From an uncultured Ectothiorhodospiraceae bacterium (GTDB lineage: Bacteria > Pseudomonadota > Gammaproteobacteria > JAABTG01), in NCBI GenBank assembly GCA_937867305.1, contig CALMKJ010000131.1:1-64000 (forward strand): 64,000 bases of DNA. Direction: 5' to 3'. The notes beneath the pieces were generated by a model that saw only the letters and a program-made list of their open reading frames with translations, did not search any database and was not told the DNA's origin. Both the position numbers and the translations under genes were made by a program. Shown in pieces: positions 60,324 to 64,000 of the stretch. Each line of letters begins with the position of its first letter. Position 1 is the stretch's first letter.

Positions 60324-60350
60324 CTGTGCCACCCGGTACCGGTCGGTGGA
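60324..60350 (-). promoter_or_regulatory. Class C promoter-like signal (TCCACC-N13-TGGCACAG)
   Basis: TGGCACAG (60324-60331) is 7 nt before the GTG at 60316. Confidence 0.53.
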
Positions 60351-60377
60351 CGACCCGTGACCGGGTGGCGGGGGACG

Positions 60378-61400
60378 TCAGTCGGCTGCCGCGGTCAGCA
60401 CCCGCTCCAACGCGGCCTTCTCCGGTGCGGTCACCCACAACCCGTACTTGGCTTTCACCTGGATCTGTCGGACCGCGTAGTCGGCCCGGTACGACTTGTT
60501 CGACGGGAGCCAGGTCGCGTAGTCGGCGTCACCCTTCTGACGGTTGCTGGACGGGTCCGCAGCCATCAGGTTGAGCGGGTCGTTGGCGACCAGGGCTCGC
60601 TTCTCCTCGTCCCAACCAGCACCGCCCGTCACCCACACGTTGCCGAGAGCCACGATGTGCTCGATGTCGAGGTCGGTCGCGTAGTCGTCGTCCTGGGAGT
60701 CGAACCGGTAGTTCTTCGTACCCGTGTACGGCTCGTAGGCGAGTACCCCGGACAACACCTTGCACGACCCGGTCTTGCTGGTGGTGCCCGGCGCACATTC
60801 GACGTCGACGAGGTCCCTGGACAGCACGTCGTTGCGGGTGTCGAGGCCGTTTCGGGACCACTTCCAGTCACCGACCGAGTCGTCCCATTCGGTACCGAAC
60901 TCGTCCCGGTCGTACCCGGTCATCGGCGACTTCCCTTTCACCGCGAGCGTGTCGAGCGTCTTCAACGCTTGCGCGTACACGGCTTTGCCGCCTGGCGCCG
61001 GCGACGGGTCGGGGTTCTTCGGCTGGGTCGGTTTGTGCGGCAGCTTCGCTTCGAGCTTCTTCTCGAACGCGTCGAAGTCGAAGTTCTTCGCCTGCTTCTT
61101 GTTCAAGTCGGACGGGACGAGGGCTGCCGCTTCGGGCCCGTACCGGCGGCGCACCTCCGCCTTCAACGCTTTGACCGCGGCCTTCCTGGCTTCCTCTTTC
61201 GCTTCACCGGCCAGCTCACCGGTCAACGCGCGAGCGTCAAGCAGCTCAGCGAGACCCGGGATCTCCCAGCTCGACCACCCGGCCGGCAACCCGGCGGCCT
61301 GACCCAGCATGCCGGTGACACCGAGTGTGTTGGCTGCGCCCCAGATGAACACGAGCACGGGAAGCATGATGAACAGCCGGATGGCGCGAGGGATCTGCAT
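60378..61400 (-). CDS. Secreted or anchored HNH nuclease (DUF1524/GmrSD C-terminal type)
   Basis: The protein has 340 residues; class B start. An N-terminal membrane segment (FIMLPVLVFIWGAANTLGV) suggests export or anchoring. The C-terminal 200 residues have YDRDEFGTEWDD, DLDIEHIVALGNVW and NDPLNLMAADPSSNRQKG, the D/HxxH...N HNH motif of DUF1524 proteins. It probably cuts DNA outside the membrane, as other secreted actinobacterial proteins of this type are thought to do. It is the gene next to the CRISPR array. Confidence 0.85.
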   Translation of the reverse strand: MQIPRAIRLFIMLPVLVFIWGAANTLGVTGMLGQAAGLPAGWSSWEIPGLAELLDARALTGELAGEAKEEARKAAVKALKAEVRRRYGPEAAALVPSDLNKKQAKNFDFDAFEKKLEAKLPHKPTQPKNPDPSPAPGGKAVYAQALKTLDTLAVKGKSPMTGYDRDEFGTEWDDSVGDWKWSRNGLDTRNDVLSRDLVDVECAPGTTSKTGSCKVLSGVLAYEPYTGTKNYRFDSQDDDYATDLDIEHIVALGNVWVTGGAGWDEEKRALVANDPLNLMAADPSSNRQKGDADYATWLPSNKSYRADYAVRQIQVKAKYGLWVTAPEKAALERVLTAAAD

Positions 61401-61409
61401 GTTGTGACG

Positions 61410-61436
61410 GTGTGCGGGGAGGTGCGCTCGGTGCTC
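61410..61436 (-). promoter_or_regulatory. Class B promoter-like signal (GAGCAC-N13-CCGCACAC)
   Basis: CCGCACAC (61410-61417) is 9 nt before the ATG at 61400. Confidence 0.67.
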
Positions 61437-61522
61437 CCTGAGTACGCCAGATGTCGTAGTAGAGCTCGAACTCACCCCGTGCGCGGCGACTTGTTTCTCG
61501 GCGCTGCGCAGCCTGTGGCCAC

Positions 61523-61734
61523 GGACTGCTCCTCGCGCATGTGGGGCTTACTCATCCAGCGGACGCAAGATGACCGCGGTGTGGGACCACTCCTCGCGCA
61601 CGTGGGGTCTACCACGCAGCGCACAGCACTGTGCTCAGACTGCTGGACCACTCCTCGCGCACGTGGGGCTTACCGCCTTCGTCGGCGGTGCCAACGGATT
61701 CGTACGGACCACTCCTCGCGCACGTGGGGCTTAC
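61523..61734 (-). CRISPR. Orphan type I-E-like mini CRISPR array (4 repeats, 3 spacers)
   Basis: 29-bp repeats at 61523-61551, 61584-61612, 61645-61673 and 61706-61734 with spacers of exactly 32 bp, the I-E dimensions. On the - strand a repeat begins GTAAGCCCC and ends GTGGTCC, like actinobacterial I-E repeats. The copy at 61523 has three changes and that at 61584 two, so the old end is at low coordinates and the array reads on the - strand. No cas genes are in the window; a host I-E system would be needed. No leader remains between the last repeat and the TnpB stop at 61775. Confidence 0.88.
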
Positions 61735-61774
61735 CCTTGCTGACCTGCGTGAACGCGAAGCCTGCGTAAGACCA

Positions 61775-63418
61775 CTATGCGTTTGTGAGGAGCAGGGGCC
61801 GGCTGTCCGGACCCCCATGGCTCGGCGAATCGCCGAAACCTATGCGCCCTCCCGACGCCTTGACGGCGTACCGTGGAGGCGGGTCGTGCGCACGGTCGCC
61901 CGGCGTCGTTTCCTGCCCCTGTGGCGCACCCGGCAGTCCCAGGTGGCGGTTACGAATATTGATGGCTGCGTTCACATCAGCGTTGTCGCCGTGGCCACAC
62001 GCGTCGCACCGGAAGTCCGCTTGACTCTTGCGGTTCTTCAAGGCGACGTAGCCGCAGGCTGCGCAACGCCGAGAGGTGTTCACAGGGTTGACGGTCTCTA
62101 GGGTGGACCCGTAGAGGACCGACTTGTACTCCAGTTGCCGCCGGATCTCGCGCATTCCGACGTCCAGCATGGAGCGGTTCAGACCGGACTTGGCAGCCCC
62201 ACGGTTGGGGAGGTAGTGCCCCGGGCGGTCCGGGTCCGGTTTCGGTGCGGCTCGCTTCGTCATCTGTGTGAGCTGCAGGTCTTCGATGACGACCGTCTCG
62301 CACGTGGTCGCCAGCTTCTTCGTCAGGTGGTGTTGCGCGGTCGCCCGCTTCAGCGCGACCAGGTGGTGCAGCTTCGCGATCCGGGTCTTGGCTTTCCGTG
62401 ACCCGTTGGAGCCCTTCTGCTTGCGGAGCAAGGCACGTTGCGCGCGCACCATCTTGTCGTGGGCGTCACGGGCCGGCTTCAACCGGTCTTCCATCTCGCC
62501 TTCGTTGGTCGCGGCAAGCACGGTGACCCCCAGGTCGACACCAACGACCCCGCGGGCACGTTGACGTTTGCTGGTGGGACGCGGCGCCACGTACGGGTTG
62601 TTCACGTCGAACGACACGGTGATGGACACGTACCAGCGGTCCGCGGCCTGGGTGAAGTGGGCTGTCTTCGGGACCCCGCCCTTCTTCACCATGCGACGCA
62701 ACCGGCGGATGTCGTTGAACACCCGGATCGAGCCAAGGCTGGGGAAGTACAGCCGGTGTGCCGAACTGGACCCGTCGTCGAGCACCTTGCGGGAGCCCCT
62801 AGTGCTCAGGTTCAGGATGGAGAACGCGCCGGGGTCGTGCTTCGACTTGAACGTCGGCCACCCGGACGGCATCCCGTCCTTCCTCTTACTCCTGCCATTG
62901 CGTGTCTTCGGGCGCGTGTAATAGTCGGCGACCGCCCGCTCCAAGGCGCGCAACGGCTGGTTGACAGCGTTCCGGCTCACACCGTGCTTCTCGGCCTTCC
63001 ACCACCCGAACGTGCGAGGGTCGCCGTCACGGGTGAACCCGTACGGGTCGCCGGAGGTCGCCAACTCGGTGAACCGCTTGTCGAACCCAGCGGCGGTGTA
63101 GTGGTGCGGGGTCGGGTGCGCCGCCTTCGCGGACACGTACGCGGCCTGGCTCCACTCCTTGTCCGCGAGCTTCTCGACGATGGCGTCGTGGGTGCCGTCG
63201 GTGGCGGACGCCGCCTGGTCACGAACGTGCAGCCGGACCTTGCGCTGCTGGTCGTTGATCTCCGCCAGAGCCCAGTTCCACACGGCGCGGCTCGTGCCGG
63301 CGTGCCGCTCGAACAGGACACGCTGATGGTCGGTGAGGGCTTTCGTGTCGATGCAGAACTTCACGACGCGGGTGACAGTCTTCTGCTTCGCGTCGGTTGC
63401 CGCGGCGGTGTCCGTCAT
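61775..63418 (-). CDS. tnpB: Long TnpB-family RNA-guided nuclease next to the CRISPR array
   Basis: The protein has 547 residues from the ATG at 63418 (GAGGAGG upstream); TnpB is usually near 400. The RuvC residues are complete: Asp295 in GVDLGV, Glu379 in VIEDL, Asp481 in NADVNAAIN. Zinc ribbon: Cys452, Cys455, Cys471, Cys474. The N-terminal 280 residues are longer than in standard TnpB, nearer the size of small Cas12-type proteins. No tnpA. An upstream class B signal suggests it is expressed as an element gene. It may be an ordinary orphan TnpB or a domesticated effector. Confidence 0.85.
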   Translation of the reverse strand: MTDTAAATDAKQKTVTRVVKFCIDTKALTDHQRVLFERHAGTSRAVWNWALAEINDQQRKVRLHVRDQAASATDGTHDAIVEKLADKEWSQAAYVSAKAAHPTPHHYTAAGFDKRFTELATSGDPYGFTRDGDPRTFGWWKAEKHGVSRNAVNQPLRALERAVADYYTRPKTRNGRSKRKDGMPSGWPTFKSKHDPGAFSILNLSTRGSRKVLDDGSSSAHRLYFPSLGSIRVFNDIRRLRRMVKKGGVPKTAHFTQAADRWYVSITVSFDVNNPYVAPRPTSKRQRARGVVGVDLGVTVLAATNEGEMEDRLKPARDAHDKMVRAQRALLRKQKGSNGSRKAKTRIAKLHHLVALKRATAQHHLTKKLATTCETVVIEDLQLTQMTKRAAPKPDPDRPGHYLPNRGAAKSGLNRSMLDVGMREIRRQLEYKSVLYGSTLETVNPVNTSRRCAACGYVALKNRKSQADFRCDACGHGDNADVNAAINIRNRHLGLPGAPQGQETTPGDRAHDPPPRYAVKASGGRIGFGDSPSHGGPDSRPLLLTNA

Positions 63419-63467
63419 CTTCTTCGCCCTCCTCTCCATGTCCGTGACTGGGGCGTTCGGACTGGTT

Positions 63468-63494
63468 GTGTGCGGGAGGCGAGGGTTCATGCAC
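63468..63494 (-). promoter_or_regulatory. Class B signal with leader (GTGCAT-N13-CCGCACAC)
   Basis: It lies 49 nt upstream of the TnpB start and has the canonical spacing. Confidence 0.52.
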
Positions 63495-63516
63495 CCTCGG
63501 GGCAAGAAAGTTCGGA

Positions 63517-63753
63517 TCAGTTTCCGTGGCGGGTCAGGTACTCGGCGGCACGACGTGCTGCGGGGCGTCGACCGAACTGGTCGCCGAAACACCATTCGCG
63601 GGTCACACCGCCTGCGCCGACCGTCTCGAACCCGTACCCGAGCACGGCGACCGTCGCCTCCACGGCCCCGGAGAACCGGACCCTGGTGCCGGGCGCGGCA
63701 GCGAGCAGCCGGTGCTCGATCTCGCTGATGCTGCCGGTCGTCGTGACGGTCAT
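63517..63753 (-). CDS. Small protein, 78 residues, unknown function
   Basis: ATG start. TVRFSGAVEATVAVLG-type strands and a basic helical end. It has a class A signal 40 nt upstream. No family recognised. Confidence 0.5.
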   Translation of the reverse strand: MTVTTTGSISEIEHRLLAAAPGTRVRFSGAVEATVAVLGYGFETVGAGGVTREWCFGDQFGRRPAARRAAEYLTRHGN

Positions 63754-63793
63754 GTCAGGTTCCCAGTGGTCGTGGTCGTCGTGTTCTGGTCGT

Positions 63794-63806
63794 CACCATG
63801 CGCAAA
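63794..63806 (-). promoter_or_regulatory. Class A signal TTTGCGCATGGTG
   Basis: Perfect copy 40 nt ahead of the gene at 63517-63753. Confidence 0.57.
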
Positions 63807-63812
63807 CATGGG

Positions 63813-64000
63813 TCATGGCCTCGCGAACCGGCCCAAGCCGATCGCGTGCAGCAGCCGGTCCGCGGCGGCCCGGTCGTCTTCTGTGACCACGAGCCCGGCA
63901 GTCCGGACCAGCTCGTTCACGTCGACCTCTTCGATGTCCGCTTCGCCGGCCTCCTCTTCGACGTAGCCCACCCACTTATCCCACTGGGGTCCCCAGTCGG
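63813..64000 (-). CDS. Partial acidic protein, 3' end only
   Basis: The frame is open to the window edge and ends at 63813. The visible 61 residues (WDKWVGYVEEEAGEADIEE..., DDRAAADRLLHAIGLGRFARP) are acidic and helical. No start or family can be seen. Confidence 0.5.
   Translation of the reverse strand, partial: DWGPQWDKWVGYVEEEAGEADIEEVDVNELVRTAGLVVTEDDRAAADRLLHAIGLGRFARP

Noticed and set aside
61769-61797. Fifth CRISPR repeat
   Set aside because: Only GACCACT matches, and the spacer would be 34 bp. It lies at the TnpB stop codon; at best a destroyed repeat.
16129-63494. CCGCACAC as an anti-ribosome-binding or Shine-Dalgarno-like element
   Set aside because: It has no complementarity to the 16S rRNA tail, and several copies lie 46 nt or more from a start that has its own ribosome-binding site.
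1-64000. Window as a temperate phage genome
   Set aside because: Large DNA-replication set, WhiB and class signals would fit an actinophage, but no terminase, portal, capsid, tail or lysis genes are seen, while VirB6- and VirB8-like proteins are.

Overview
The window looks like part of a large conjugative plasmid or integrative conjugative element of a high-GC Gram-positive host, most likely an actinomycete of the Micrococcales type. The evidence is the very high GC content, a WhiB-family protein, actinobacterial small-protein families, an LppM-like lipoprotein, many GTG starts and tightly overlapped genes. I see parts of a type IV secretion (conjugation) apparatus but no terminase, portal, capsid or tail genes, and no rRNA or tRNA genes. 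Relaxase, VirB4 and VirD4 genes are not in the window.

Layout. (1) 0-10.6 kb, + strand: an excalibur-domain lipoprotein, then a pilin operon with three near-identical prepilins, minor pilins and a 1,367-residue pilin-like adhesin, plus an LppM-like lipoprotein and a GNAT acetyltransferase. (2) 10.6-28.8 kb, mostly - strand: exported proteins, an orphan TnpB, a DNA methyltransferase, a tagged metalloprotease, and a MoxR ATPase / intein-containing VWA protein / helicase cluster. (3) 28.8-29.3 kb: a non-coding divergent region with GTGGCAA iterons and an AT-rich core, a candidate replication origin. (4) 29.3-44.4 kb, mostly + strand: small zinc-ribbon proteins, a deaminase, a macro domain, RNase H, WhiB, a PD-(D/E)xK nuclease, DnaE, SSB and a membrane HNH protein. 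(5) 44.5-49.8 kb: a huge wall hydrolase/nuclease and two VirB8/TcpC-like proteins. (6) 49.9-54.2 kb: an inserted-looking block with Fic, HipBA and gene remnants. (7) 54.3-58.3 kb, - strand: VirB6-, VirB3- and VirB2-like proteins. (8) 58.3-64 kb, - strand: a sigma-factor-like protein, a secreted HNH nuclease, a three-spacer CRISPR array without cas genes, a second TnpB and a gene cut by the window edge.

Two features tie the element together. First, most transcription units start at one of three short promoter-like signals rather than at TATAAT-type boxes: CCGCACAC lying exactly 9 nt before ATG, TGGCACAG lying 7-8 nt before the start, and TTKGCGCATGGTG ahead of genes with longer, ribosome-binding-site-bearing leaders. 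The first two have an upstream hexamer about 13 nt away. Second, six otherwise unrelated proteins carry a similar N-terminal segment of the form G-x-[FYW]-x-P-x(5)-E/D-[AS]-x(3)-L. Among them are the sigma-like protein, a metalloprotease and a Fic protein. I infer an element-specific transcription programme, possibly run by the sigma-like protein, and a possible delivery tag; neither is proven from sequence alone.

The fic/hipBA block lacks these signals, has AT-rich promoters and is bordered by truncated copies of gene ends, so it looks like later cargo.
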